From the NCBI RefSeq assembly GCF_014648915.1, contig NZ_BMSA01000012.1, positions 186,001 to 250,000 of the forward strand: a DNA stretch of 64,000 nt. Reading direction: 5' to 3'. Position 1 is the first letter of the stretch. The number at the start of each line of letters is the position of its first letter. The position numbers were made by a program, and so were the translations under genes. This DNA comes from Streptomyces phaeofaciens. Lineage in GTDB: Bacteria > Actinomycetota > Actinomycetes > Streptomycetales > Streptomycetaceae. Below the pieces are notes generated by a model. It was not told where the DNA came from. It was given only the letters and a program-made list of their open reading frames with translations, and did no database searches. Below are positions 34,694-43,372 of this stretch, piece after piece.

Positions 34694-36079
34694 TCAGCCG
34701 ATCCCCCGCCATCCTTCGGGATCCACCCCACCGGGCACAGCGGCCCCCTCCTCGTACGGCTGACGCGTGAACACGAACGAGCCGACGTCCAGGTGGTCCA
34801 CGGTCCCGTCCGGCCGCCGTACGGCCCGCAGGGCCTCTCCGGCGAAGTACCCCTCCAGGCCGGTCCAGGTGCCGTCCCCGTTCGGCCGGAACCGGGAACG
34901 CCGGCCGCCGCCGGACAGGGGCCCCAGGGAGAGCAGCCCGTCGGCCGTCATCCGCAGCACGGAGGGGCTGGTCCCCCAGTACCACTGACCCGCGAGCTCC
35001 AGCACGGAGCGGTCCACGTCCCGCAGCGGCCGCCATGGCTCGGGGATCCGCGGCTCGGCCTCCGCAACGATCTGTACGAGGTCGGCACCCACCTGGGACA
35101 GCGACGGCCCGGAGGTGCAGTTGGCGAGTACCACCACGGCGACGTCGTCCGCCACGCCGATGGTGAGGTTGGCCAGAAAGCCCGGCACCGATCCGGAGTG
35201 GCCCACGAGCAGCCGGCCGTTCTGGTGCTGGATCTGAACACCGAGCCCATAGGTGGCGCCGGCCGCGAGATCGGCGACCTCGGCCGGGGCCGCGGGTGTC
35301 CGCATCTCCCGGAGGGTCTCCACGCTCAGCACCCGGTCGTCGCCCCGCACCAGGAAGGCGGCGAACCGGGCGAGGTCGGCCGTCGTGGACCAGAGCTGGC
35401 CCGCCGGGGCCATCGGCCCGTAGTCCTCCGTGGGCTCGGGGAGCATGACGTCGGCCCAGGGGTGCACCGCCCAGCCTCCCGCGGCAGGCGACTGCGGTCG
35501 CATGCTTGTGCGGTCGAGGCCCAGAGGTTCGAGCACTTCGCGCCGGAGTACCTCCTCCCAGGACGCACCGCGCAACTCTTCGACCAGGGCACCCAGGACG
35601 GCGTATCCGGGGTTGGAGTAGTGGTGCCGCCGTCCGGCGGGATGCGCGGCGGGCTGGTCGCCGAGGACATCGGACAGCGCGGGCCGCAGGGAGCCGGGGG
35701 TCCGCTCCCACCACGGGCCGGGTGTCTCGGCGGCCAGTCCGCCCGCGTGCGCGAGCAGTTCGGCGATCGTGATGTCCCCCGCGCCGGTGCCGGGCAGATG
35801 CTTCTCCAGGGGGTCCCCGAGGTCGAGCACTCCCTCGTCGCGCAGGCGCAGCACGAGAACGGCGGTGAAGGTCTTGGTGATCGAGCCGATCCGGTACTGC
35901 ACCTGTTCGTCCGGTGCGTGCCCGTCGACCGAGGTCCGCGCCCCGTGCCACACGGCCCGCCCGTCCCGGACGACGGCGGCGACCAGCGAGGGCGCCCGCC
36001 CCTCGGCCTGGGCGACGGCGATCCGGTGCAGCAGCGCCCGCCGGGTGCCGGGGAGCAGCTCTTCCTGAGGTGTCGTCAT
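34694..36079 (-). CDS. Serine hydrolase, class C beta-lactamase/DD-peptidase family
   Basis: A 461-residue penicillin-recognising-fold protein. The SxxK motif SITK is near residue 66, the YxN motif YSN near 157 and an HSG triad near 310 (in place of KTG), the pattern of Pab87/esterase-like members. A C-terminal beta-barrel domain of about 110 residues follows. No signal peptide is visible, so it is probably a cytoplasmic esterase or peptidase and not a secreted beta-lactamase. The ATG at 36079 is the only good start. Confidence 0.87.
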   Translation of the reverse strand: MTTPQEELLPGTRRALLHRIAVAQAEGRAPSLVAAVVRDGRAVWHGARTSVDGHAPDEQVQYRIGSITKTFTAVLVLRLRDEGVLDLGDPLEKHLPGTGAGDITIAELLAHAGGLAAETPGPWWERTPGSLRPALSDVLGDQPAAHPAGRRHHYSNPGYAVLGALVEELRGASWEEVLRREVLEPLGLDRTSMRPQSPAAGGWAVHPWADVMLPEPTEDYGPMAPAGQLWSTTADLARFAAFLVRGDDRVLSVETLREMRTPAAPAEVADLAAGATYGLGVQIQHQNGRLLVGHSGSVPGFLANLTIGVADDVAVVVLANCTSGPSLSQVGADLVQIVAEAEPRIPEPWRPLRDVDRSVLELAGQWYWGTSPSVLRMTADGLLSLGPLSGGGRRSRFRPNGDGTWTGLEGYFAGEALRAVRRPDGTVDHLDVGSFVFTRQPYEEGAAVPGGVDPEGWRGIG

Positions 36080-36138
36080 GGCCTCAGTCCACCTGTCCGC
36101 GCGTCCCGCGTCGAATCCATTCCGCCCGGAACGCGGGA

Positions 36139-37614
36139 TCAGGTCTGTGCCATGTCCACGAAGCGTGAGTAATGGCCCTGGAAGGCGACGGTGATCGTGG
36201 CCGTCGGGCCGTTACGGTGCTTGCCCACGATGATGTCCGCCTCGCCGGCGCGCGGCGACTCCTTCTCGTAGGCGTCCTCGCGGTGCAGCAGGATCACCAT
36301 GTCGGCGTCCTGCTCGATGGAGCCGGACTCACGCAGGTCGGACACCATCGGCTTCTTGTCCGTGCGCTGCTCGGGACCACGGTTGAGCTGCGAGAGCGCG
36401 ATCACCGGGACCTCCAGCTCCTTGGCCAGCAGCTTGAGGTTTCGGGACATGTCCGAGACCTCCTGCTGACGGCTCTCGGAGCGCTTGGAGCCACCGGCCT
36501 GCATCAGCTGGAGGTAGTCGATGATGACCAGCTTGATGTCGCTGCGCTGTTTCAGCCGGCGGCACTTCGCGCGGATCTCCATCATCGACAGGTTCGGGGA
36601 GTCGTCGATGAAGAGCGGCGCGGAGGAGACCTCGGGCATCCGGCGCGCCAGGCGCGTCCAGTCCTCGTCGGTCATGGTGCCGGACCGCATGTGGTGCAGG
36701 GCGACACGTGCCTCGGCGGACAGCAGACGCATCGCGATCTCGTTGCGGCCCATTTCGAGGGAGAAGATGACGCTGGGCAGGTTGTGCTTGATCGACGCCG
36801 CGCGCGCGAAGTCCAGCGCGAGCGTGGACTTTCCCATGGCGGGACGGGCGGCGATGACGATCATCTGGCCCGGGTGCAGACCGTTGGTGAGGGAGTCGAG
36901 GTCGGTGAAGCCGGTGGGCACACCGGTCATCTCGCCGCTGCGCGAGCCGATCGCCTCGATCTCGTCGAGGGCGCCCTCCATGATGTCGCCGAGCGGGAGG
37001 TAGTCCTCGCTGGTGCGCTGCTCGGTGACGGCGTAGATCTCCGCCTGGGCGCGGTTGACGATCTCGTCGACGTCGTCGTCGGCCGCGTATCCCATCTGGG
37101 TGATGCGCGTGCCGGCCTCCACCAGACGGCGCAGGACCGCGCGCTCGTGCACGATCTCCGCGTAGTACTCGGCGTTGGCCGCGGTCGGCACGGTCTGGAC
37201 GAGGGTGTGCAGATACGACGCACCGCCGACCTTGTTGATCTCGCCGCGCTTGGTCAGCTCGGCGGCGATCGTGATGGGGTCGGCCGGCTCGCCCTTCGCG
37301 TAGACGTCCAGGATCGCCTGGTAGATCGTCTCGTGCGCGGGCTTGTAGAAGTCGTGGCCCTTGAGGACCTCCACGACGTCGGCGATGGCGTCCTTGGACA
37401 GGAGCATGCCGCCGAGGACGGACTGCTCTGCGTCGAGATCCTGCGGCGGTACGCGCTCGAAGGCGGTGCCGCCCTCCCATTCGCCGCTGTCCCGGCCCCG
37501 GTCGTGCTGTTCGTCGCGGCCGCGGCCTCCGTTGCCGCGCCTGCGGGAGGCGGGTAGACGATCACTGGGCCCGCTGTCGGCCCACGGGTCGTCCAAGGGC
37601 TCGGAAATGCTCAC
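36139..37614 (-). CDS. dnaB: Replicative DNA helicase DnaB
   Basis: Hexameric 5'-3' helicase of the replication fork (491 aa). A charged N-terminal extension of about 50 residues precedes the DnaB N domain (VPPQDLDAEQSVLGGMLL). The RecA-like domain has Walker A ARPAMGKS at about 256-263, LVIIDYLQLM (Walker B) and a late SQLNRGPEQRTDKKP. No intein interrupts it. The GTG at 37614 has GGAGGAGG about 8 nt upstream; an upstream ATG at 37779 is not used. DnaA-box-like sequences lie in the upstream region. Confidence 0.96.
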   Translation of the reverse strand: MSISEPLDDPWADSGPSDRLPASRRRGNGGRGRDEQHDRGRDSGEWEGGTAFERVPPQDLDAEQSVLGGMLLSKDAIADVVEVLKGHDFYKPAHETIYQAILDVYAKGEPADPITIAAELTKRGEINKVGGASYLHTLVQTVPTAANAEYYAEIVHERAVLRRLVEAGTRITQMGYAADDDVDEIVNRAQAEIYAVTEQRTSEDYLPLGDIMEGALDEIEAIGSRSGEMTGVPTGFTDLDSLTNGLHPGQMIVIAARPAMGKSTLALDFARAASIKHNLPSVIFSLEMGRNEIAMRLLSAEARVALHHMRSGTMTDEDWTRLARRMPEVSSAPLFIDDSPNLSMMEIRAKCRRLKQRSDIKLVIIDYLQLMQAGGSKRSESRQQEVSDMSRNLKLLAKELEVPVIALSQLNRGPEQRTDKKPMVSDLRESGSIEQDADMVILLHREDAYEKESPRAGEADIIVGKHRNGPTATITVAFQGHYSRFVDMAQT

Positions 37615-38071
37615 CGAGCCACCTCCTCCCGTCCGCCGAGCGGACCTCGCCGTACCTTCAGTTCTACGGCACGACAGTGACAATTGAGAGGCCCTACTCC
37701 GGTTGTAGCCCGTCGGTTTTGTGAGGTTCCACCGACCGACAGAGGGAGGGGCGCCGGACCACGTTAGGCCCGCGGGCACCGTCAGCCAATCTGGTTATCC
37801 ACAGGGCATGTGGACGACGGGCCCGATGCTGTGGACAACTGCGCAAAACCTGTGCACGAGCCGGTGGACAGCCCTGTGAACAAGCCCTCTCCTTTTCCCA
37901 CCCGACTTCTCTGACCTGCACGTTTCCCATCCACCGGCTGTGCAGAAGAAAAACTTCCCCAGTCGGGCCAAGATCCCATCGAACAGTGTGTGAGACGACG
38001 CACCACACGAGGACGAGTAAGGGTCATAACCCAATTGCATCTCTTACCTGTGGACGATTAGATTGGTGGCC
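37615..38071. other. dnaB/MATE divergent region
   Basis: 457 bp with no gene. It carries the promoters of dnaB (minus) and the MATE gene (plus), and a run of DnaA-box-like 9-mers from 37795 to 38057. Short open frames on the minus strand are spurious. Confidence 0.6.
37795..38057. other. DnaA-box cluster
   Basis: TTATCCACA (37795-37803, plus) is the classic E. coli R-box. TTGTCCACA (37830-37838, minus) is the Streptomyces consensus. TCGTCCACA occurs twice (37809-37817 and 38049-38057, minus) and TTGTTCACA once (37875-37883, minus), each one mismatch away. Two weaker 9-mers are at 37851 and 37863. Six of the seven point the same way. S. coelicolor is known to have DnaA-box clusters outside oriC that titrate DnaA; whether this is one of them I cannot say. 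Confidence 0.65.
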
Positions 38072-39409
38072 ATGACACAGGCTCCCGCGACCACCAAGGT
38101 CACCCGGCGCCGGCACGATCGAGAGATCGTCGCGCTGGCCGTCCCGGCCTTCGGCGCGCTCGTCGCCGAGCCCCTCTTCGTCCTGGCGGACAGTGCGATC
38201 GTCGGCCATCTCGGCACCACCCAGCTCGCCGGACTCGGCATCGCCGCCGCCCTCCTCACCACCGCCGTCAGCGTCTTCGTCTTTCTCGCCTACGCCACCA
38301 CGGCCGCCGTCTCCCGCCGGGTGGGCGCCGGCGATCTCCCCGCCGCGATCCGCCAGGGCATGGACGGTATCTGGCTGGCCCTCCTCCTCGGCGCCGCCGT
38401 GATCGTCGCCGTCCTCCCGACGGCACCGGCGCTCGTCGGTCTCTTCGGCGCCTCGGACACCGCCGCTCCCTACGCGACCACGTACCTGCGCATCTCGGCG
38501 CTCGGCATCCCGGCCATGCTCGTCGTCCTCGCCGCCACCGGCGTCCTGCGCGGCCTCCAGGACACCAGGACCCCGCTGTACGTAGCCGTCGGAGGCTTCA
38601 TCGCCAACGCCGTGCTGAACGTCGGTCTCGTCTACGGCGCGGGCCTCGGGATCGCCGGCTCCGCCTGGGGCACGGTGATCGCCCAGTGCGGCATGGCCGC
38701 GGTCTACCTCGTCGTGGTGATCCGGGGAGCCCGGAGACACGGCGCCTCGCTGCGCCCCGACGCCGTCGGCATCAGGGCCTCCGCACAGGCCGGCGTACCC
38801 CTGCTGGTCCGTACGCTCTCCCTGCGGGCGATCCTGATGATCGCCACCGCCGTGGCAGCGCGCCTGGGGGACGCCGACATCGCGGCCCATCAGATCGCCC
38901 TGTCCCTGTGGAGCCTGCTCGCCTTCGCCCTCGACGCCATCGCGATAGCGGGGCAGGCCATCATCGGGCGCCATCTCGGCGCGGGAGACGCCCAGGGAGC
39001 CCGGGACGCCTGCCGGCGCATGGTGGAGTGGGGCATCGGCGTGGGTGTCGGCCTCGGCCTGCTGGTCATGCTCGCCCGGCCGCTCTTCCTGCCGCTGTTC
39101 ACCAGCGACCTCGCGGTGAAGGACGCCGCGCTGCCCGCTCTCCTCGTCGTCGCGCTCTCCCAGCCCGTCAGCGGGATCGTCTTCACCCTGGACGGCGTAC
39201 TGATGGGCGCGGGAGACGGTCCCTACCTCGCCTGGGCCATGGTGCTCACCCTGGCGGTCTTCACTCCGGTGGCACTGCTGGTGCCGGTCCTCGGTGGTGG
39301 GCTCACCGCGGTGTGGGGGGCGATGGCGCTGATGATGGTGGTCCGGATGCTGACGCTGTGGCTGCGGGCCCGCTCGGGCCGCTGGATCGTCACCGGCGCG
39401 ACCCGCTGA
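38072..39409 (+). CDS. MATE-family efflux transporter (DinF-type)
   Basis: A 445-residue, about 12-helix antiporter of the multidrug and toxin extrusion superfamily. It begins IVALAVPAFGALVAEPLFVLADSAIVGHLGTTQLAGLG, the DinF-like N-terminal pattern, with the repeat-2 match LLVRTLSLRAILMIATAVAARLGDADIAAHQIALSLWS. Substrate unknown. The ATG at 38072 is chosen over GTG 38066 and TTG 38063. It is convergent with the ribosomal operon. Confidence 0.92.
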   Translation: MTQAPATTKVTRRRHDREIVALAVPAFGALVAEPLFVLADSAIVGHLGTTQLAGLGIAAALLTTAVSVFVFLAYATTAAVSRRVGAGDLPAAIRQGMDGIWLALLLGAAVIVAVLPTAPALVGLFGASDTAAPYATTYLRISALGIPAMLVVLAATGVLRGLQDTRTPLYVAVGGFIANAVLNVGLVYGAGLGIAGSAWGTVIAQCGMAAVYLVVVIRGARRHGASLRPDAVGIRASAQAGVPLLVRTLSLRAILMIATAVAARLGDADIAAHQIALSLWSLLAFALDAIAIAGQAIIGRHLGAGDAQGARDACRRMVEWGIGVGVGLGLLVMLARPLFLPLFTSDLAVKDAALPALLVVALSQPVSGIVFTLDGVLMGAGDGPYLAWAMVLTLAVFTPVALLVPVLGGGLTAVWGAMALMMVVRMLTLWLRARSGRWIVTGATR

Positions 39410-39410
39410 C

Positions 39411-39426
39411 CGTTTCACGTGAAACC
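39411..39426. other. parS site 8
   Basis: CGTTTCACGTGAAACC; perfect inner 14 bp. It begins two bases after the MATE stop codon. Confidence 0.9.
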
Positions 39427-39466
39427 GACGCCTGGCACCGGCGGGCGGAGTCGACGTTCCGAACGC

Positions 39467-39482
39467 CGTTTCACGTGAAACA
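39467..39482. other. parS site 9
   Basis: CGTTTCACGTGAAACA; perfect inner 14 bp, 56 bp from site 8. It lies between the MATE stop and the shared terminator. Confidence 0.92.
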
Positions 39483-39510
39483 CGGCGAAACAGGGAAGCA
39501 GGGCAACGGA

Positions 39511-39544
39511 GAAGGGGCCGCACCCCAGCGGGTGCGGCCCCTTC
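39511..39544. terminator. Bidirectional terminator, MATE / rplI
   Basis: Fifteen-bp perfect stem (GAAGGGGCCGCACCC and its complement) with CAGC loop. It lies between convergent genes, 46 bp after rplI on the minus strand. Confidence 0.85.
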
Positions 39545-39589
39545 TCTCAGCTCTTCAAGCCGAACAGCTCGTCAAGCCGAGCGCGGCGA

Positions 39590-40036
39590 TCAGGCCGCGA
39601 TGACCTCGATGTTGACCTTGGCGGCAACCTCGGGGTGCAGACGCACGGACGTCTCGTGAGCGCCGAGGGTCTTGATCGGCGAGCCGAGCTCGATGCGGCG
39701 CTTGTCGACCTCGGGGCCACCGGAAGCCTTGATCGCGGAAGCGATGTCGGCCGGGGTGACGGAACCGAAGAGACGACCGGCGTCGCCGGAGCGGACGGCC
39801 AGACGGACCTTGACGCCCTCGAGCTGGGCCTTCACAGCGTTGGCCTGCTCGATGGTCTGGATCTCGTGGATCTTGCGAGCACGACGGATCTGCTCGACGT
39901 CCTTCTCGCCACCCTTGGTCCAGCGGATCGCGAAGTTCCGCGGGATCAGGTAGTTGCGAGCGTAACCGTCCTTGACGTCGACGACGTCACCAGCGGCACC
40001 GAGGCCAGAGACCTCGTGGGTGAGGATGATCTTCAT
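39590..40036 (-). CDS. rplI: Ribosomal protein L9
   Basis: A 148-residue large-subunit protein. It starts MKIILTHEVSGLGAAGDVVDVKDGYARNYLIP, the bL9 signature, then a helix and a C-terminal RNA-binding domain ending EVAAKVNIEVIAA. It is the last gene of rpsF-ssb-rpsR-rplI, 18 bp after rpsR. Confidence 0.98.
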   Translation of the reverse strand: MKIILTHEVSGLGAAGDVVDVKDGYARNYLIPRNFAIRWTKGGEKDVEQIRRARKIHEIQTIEQANAVKAQLEGVKVRLAVRSGDAGRLFGSVTPADIASAIKASGGPEVDKRRIELGSPIKTLGAHETSVRLHPEVAAKVNIEVIAA

Positions 40037-40054
40037 TAGTCGGTCACCCTTCCC

Positions 40055-40291
40055 TTATCGCGCCTGGGCGGTGTACGGCAGCAGCGCCATCTCACGGCTG
40101 TTCTTGACGGCCGTGGCGACGTCACGCTGGTGCTGCGTGCAGTTGCCGGTCACGCGACGGGCACGGATCTTGCCGCGGTCGGAAATGAACTTCCGCAGCA
40201 TGTTCGTGTCCTTGTAGTCCACGTACGTGACCTTGTCCTTGCAGAATGCGCAGACCTTCTTCTTAGGCTTGCGCACAGGCGGCTTCGCCAT
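40055..40291 (-). CDS. rpsR: Ribosomal protein S18
   Basis: A 78-residue small-subunit protein with the core YKDTNMLRKFISDRGKIRARRVTG. The N-terminal CAFC (Cys14, Cys17) and a later GNC make this the zinc-binding (C+) type; Streptomyces usually keeps a second zinc-free paralogue under Zur control elsewhere. Third gene of the rpsF operon. Confidence 0.97.
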   Translation of the reverse strand: MAKPPVRKPKKKVCAFCKDKVTYVDYKDTNMLRKFISDRGKIRARRVTGNCTQHQRDVATAVKNSREMALLPYTAQAR

Positions 40292-40372
40292 GGTGTTTCT
40301 CCTGTGTGATCAAGAAGTGTGGGTACGGCCCACCCTCCGACCCGGACCGGCCCGCAGGCCGGACACGAAGGT

Positions 40373-40972
40373 CTAGAAGGGGGGCTCGTCCGAGTAGCCG
40401 CCGCCGCTGGAGCCGCCGGAGTTTCCACCCCAGCCGCCGCCACCGCCGCCCTGGTTGCCACCGGCGGGAGCGCCGGTCGCCCACGGGTCGTCGGCGGGCG
40501 CGCCGCCCTGCTGACCGCCGCCGGAGCCACCGCCCCAGCTGCCGCCGCCCTGGGCGCCACCGCCACCGCCGCCGTAACCACCCTGGCCACCGCGTCCACC
40601 GCCACCGCCGCTGGTCTTGGTGACCTTGGCCGTGGCGCTGCGCAGGCTGGGGCCGACTTCCTCGACGTCCAGTTCGTAGACCGTGCGCTTGACACCCTCA
40701 CGGTCCTCGTAGGACCGCTGCTTCAGCCGGCCCTGCACGATGACGCGCATGCCTCGCTGGAGCGACTCCGCGACGTTCTCCGCCGCCTGGCGCCAGACCG
40801 AGCAGGTCAGAAAGAGGCTTTCGCCGTCCTTCCACTCGTTGGTCTGGCGGTCGAAGGTGCGGGGGGTGGACGCGACACGGAACTTCGCGACCGCCGCACC
40901 GGAGGGGGTGAAGCGCAGCTCGGGGTCGTCGACAAGATTGCCGACGACCGTGATGACGGTCTCGCCTGCCAT
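40373..40972 (-). CDS. ssb: Single-stranded DNA-binding protein
   Basis: A 199-residue SSB. The OB fold (MAGETVITVVGNLVDDPELRFTPSGAAVAKFRVAST, about 1-110) is followed by a Gly-rich tail with GGGGGRGGQGGYGGG repeats and the acidic tip YSDEPPF that docks replication partners. It lies between rpsF and rpsR, 80-81 bp from each. Confidence 0.97.
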   Translation of the reverse strand: MAGETVITVVGNLVDDPELRFTPSGAAVAKFRVASTPRTFDRQTNEWKDGESLFLTCSVWRQAAENVAESLQRGMRVIVQGRLKQRSYEDREGVKRTVYELDVEEVGPSLRSATAKVTKTSGGGGGRGGQGGYGGGGGGAQGGGSWGGGSGGGQQGGAPADDPWATGAPAGGNQGGGGGGWGGNSGGSSGGGYSDEPPF

Positions 40973-41052
40973 GGGGAACCTCTCGGCGGGTTTGCTGCTG
41001 CTGGCTGCTTGTGCTGCTACTCAGATTCCCGAGATCAGCTGAGCGGGAGAGC

Positions 41053-41343
41053 TCAGTGGGTCTCGGGACGGAGGACCTTGGTCCGGAGGACCGACTCGTT
41101 CAGGTTGAGCTGGCGGTCGAGCTCCTTGACGACCGCAGGCTCGGCCTGCAGGTCGATGACCGAGTAGATGCCCTCGGGCTTCTTCTTGATCTCGTACGAG
41201 AGACGACGACGGCCCCAGGTGTCGACCTTCTCGACCTTGCCGTTGCCCTCACGGACGACGGAGAGGAAGTTCTCGATCAGGGGGGCGACAGCGCGCTCCT
41301 CCAGATCGGGGTCGAGGATGACCATCACCTCGTAGTGACGCAT
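41053..41343 (-). CDS. rpsF: Ribosomal protein S6
   Basis: A 96-residue small-subunit protein: MRHYEVMVILDPDLEERAV, GRRRLSYEIKKKPEGIYSVIDL. First gene of rpsF-ssb-rpsR-rplI. The ATG at 41343 has a near-perfect ribosome binding site, AAAGGAGGTGG. Confidence 0.98.
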   Translation of the reverse strand: MRHYEVMVILDPDLEERAVAPLIENFLSVVREGNGKVEKVDTWGRRRLSYEIKKKPEGIYSVIDLQAEPAVVKELDRQLNLNESVLRTKVLRPETH

Positions 41344-41372
41344 GTGGAACCCACCTCCTTTGGACTCAGCGG

Positions 41373-41389
41373 CCACGGTCGTTCCGTGG
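41373..41389 (-). promoter_or_regulatory. Hairpin in the rpsF leader, possible S6:S18 autoregulatory element
   Basis: CCACGG-AACGA-CCGTGG forms a 6-bp stem 30 nt upstream of the rpsF start. In many bacteria the S6:S18 dimer binds an rpsF-leader hairpin to repress translation. The location fits, but I cannot verify the required bulge sequence. Confidence 0.35.
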
Positions 41390-41630
41390 CAGGAGGGTTG
41401 TGATGCGTACGCAACGGTATCGGCCACCACTGACAGTCGGGGGTCGGCTTACGACGTCCCCGCGCTGACCTGGGCGGAGTCCCTGGCTGTGCCTGGGCAG
41501 ACACCGGTGCGGAACGTACAGACTACCTGCACACCGGCTTCCGGTTGAAATCCGGCCGGGGAGACCGCCAATCTGTACACATCGGGTGTGTACGGCGCTA
41601 CGATGCGCCGCCTTCCGCAGGAGGTGCCCT

Positions 41631-41942
41631 ATGGCACAGGCATTGCGACCCAACACCGCCGGCTCTCTCTTCGCCACGGACGACAGGCCCCATCCCGTCC
41701 AGGACGCGCTCGTGGCCGTCACCCTGGTCCTCGGAGTGGTGTCGTTCGTCACGGCGATGTTCCACAACCTCCATCTGCTCAGCTCCTGGACCGGTCTGGT
41801 GGGGATCCTGACCGGCGCGTACGGACAGTGGATCTCCGAGACCACCCGTGAGCGCTTCGGTCTGATCCTGGGCCTCGGTGCCTCCGCCGTCGGCTTCTTC
41901 CTCGGCATGGCGCACGGCGGCCTCTTCGGCGGACTGTGGTGA
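41631..41942 (+). CDS. Small hypothetical membrane protein
   Basis: A 103-residue protein with three hydrophobic stretches (VAVTLVLGVVSFVTAMF; SSWTGLVGILTGAYG; FGLILGLGASAVGFFLGM). No family is recognised with certainty; it is a conserved-looking Streptomyces protein. AGGAGGTG lies 6 nt before the ATG at 41631. It is divergent from rpsF, and GTACAC/GTGTAC arms at 41576-41592 could be an operator in the shared region. Confidence 0.8.
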   Translation: MAQALRPNTAGSLFATDDRPHPVQDALVAVTLVLGVVSFVTAMFHNLHLLSSWTGLVGILTGAYGQWISETTRERFGLILGLGASAVGFFLGMAHGGLFGGLW

Positions 41943-42021
41943 CCCGGCCGGCCCACGGCCCGGTCTCACGGACACCGTCGTCCCCCGAGGGCACGTAGAA
42001 CACCTACGAACCCTGACGTAA

Positions 42022-42048
42022 CGCCCCGGCCGCGCACGGGCCGGGGCG
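42022..42048 (+). terminator. Hairpin after the small membrane protein gene
   Basis: Ten-bp arms CGCCCCGGCC and GGCCGGGGCG with a 7-nt loop. No U-run. Confidence 0.6.
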
Positions 42049-42156
42049 AAGGTGCCGTACGCCCAGTCGGGCCAGGCGCAAGGCGCAGTAGGCTTCGGCG
42101 CGAGAGCCAGGAGCCCCTGTACCCATGGGGACACACCAGCCCGAGGAGCGCCCCGA

Positions 42157-43278
42157 ATGAGCCTGACCCTGAGGACCATCAGCCGCGAGCAGCATCTGGC
42201 ATACATCCAGAGCCTGCCGGCGGCTAGTCACATGCAGGTTCCGGCCTGGGCCGACGTCAAGGCGGAGTGGCGTTCGGAGAGCCTCGGCTGGTTCGACGAG
42301 CGGACCGGCGAGCTGGTCGGCGCGGGTCTGGTCCTCTACCGCCAGCTGCCCAAGATCAAGCGCTACCTGGCCTATCTGCCCGAGGGCCCGGTCATCAACT
42401 GGTACGCGCCGAATCTGACCGAGTGGCTGGAGCCGATGCTCGCGCACCTCAAGCAGCAGGGCGCGTTCTCCGTGAAGATGGGCCCGCCGGTGATCATCCG
42501 GCGCTGGGAGGCCACCTCCATCAAGGCGGGCATCCAGAACCCGGACGTGAAGCGGCTGCGGGACATCGAGGCCGACTTCATCGAGCCGCGCGCCTTCGAG
42601 GTGGCCGACAAACTGCGCCGTATGGGCTGGCAGCAGGGCGAGGACGGCGGGGCCGGATTCGGCGACGTCCAGCCGCGCTACGTCTACCAGGTGCCGCTGG
42701 CGAACCGTTCCCTTGAAGAGGTCCACAAGAACTTCAACCAGCTCTGGCGCCGGAACATCAAGAAGGCCGAGAAGGCCGGTGTCGAGGTCGTCCAGGGCGG
42801 CTACCACGACCTCGAGGAGTGGCAGCGGCTGTACGAGATCACGGCGGTGCGCGACCACTTCCGGCCGCGCCCGCTGTCGTACTTCCAGCGCATGTGGTCG
42901 GCCCTCAACACCGAGGACCCCAACCGGATGCGGCTGTACTTCGCCCGCCACAACGGCGTGAACCTGTCGGCGGCGACCATGCTGATCGTCGGCGGCCACG
43001 TCTGGTACTCCTACGGCGCCTCCGACAACATCGGCCGTGAGTTCCGCCCGTCGAACGCCATGCAGTGGCGGATGCTGCGCGACGCCTACGCGCTCGGCGC
43101 CACCGTCTACGACCTGCGCGGCATCTCCGACTCGCTGGACGAGACCGACCACCTCTTCGGCCTGATCCAGTTCAAGGTCGGCACGGGCGGCCAGGCCGCC
43201 GAGTACCTCGGCGAGTGGGACTTCCCGCTGAACAAGCTGCTCCACAAGGCGCTCGACATCTACATGTCGCGCCGCTGA
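42157..43278 (+). CDS. FemX/FemAB-type peptidyltransferase
   Basis: A 373-residue double-GNAT protein of the FemABX family, which moves an amino acid from aminoacyl-tRNA to the stem peptide Lys/DAP of lipid II. FemX of S. coelicolor adds the first Gly. Visible: QVPAWADVKAEW, LPEGPVINW, the coiled-coil-like NFNQLWRRNIKKAEKAGVEV, and LYFARHNGVNLSAATMLIVGGHVWYSYGAS. The ATG at 42157 has GGAG upstream. An alanine-racemase-like gene follows 94 bp downstream on the same strand. Confidence 0.92.
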   Translation: MSLTLRTISREQHLAYIQSLPAASHMQVPAWADVKAEWRSESLGWFDERTGELVGAGLVLYRQLPKIKRYLAYLPEGPVINWYAPNLTEWLEPMLAHLKQQGAFSVKMGPPVIIRRWEATSIKAGIQNPDVKRLRDIEADFIEPRAFEVADKLRRMGWQQGEDGGAGFGDVQPRYVYQVPLANRSLEEVHKNFNQLWRRNIKKAEKAGVEVVQGGYHDLEEWQRLYEITAVRDHFRPRPLSYFQRMWSALNTEDPNRMRLYFARHNGVNLSAATMLIVGGHVWYSYGASDNIGREFRPSNAMQWRMLRDAYALGATVYDLRGISDSLDETDHLFGLIQFKVGTGGQAAEYLGEWDFPLNKLLHKALDIYMSRR

Positions 43279-43372
43279 CGTCACGTTCAGTGATTCCATA
43301 GCTCTGACACCACTGACACCACTGACGTACTTCCCTCACACCCCAGCCACGAGAAAGGTCCCGGGTCCGGCC

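Noticed and set aside
34694..36079. Secreted beta-lactamase conferring resistance
   Set aside because: No signal peptide, and the HSG triad and extra C-terminal domain fit esterase/peptidase-type relatives.
36139..37614. Possible intein in DnaB
   Set aside because: Length is 491 aa and the Walker A/B regions are continuous.
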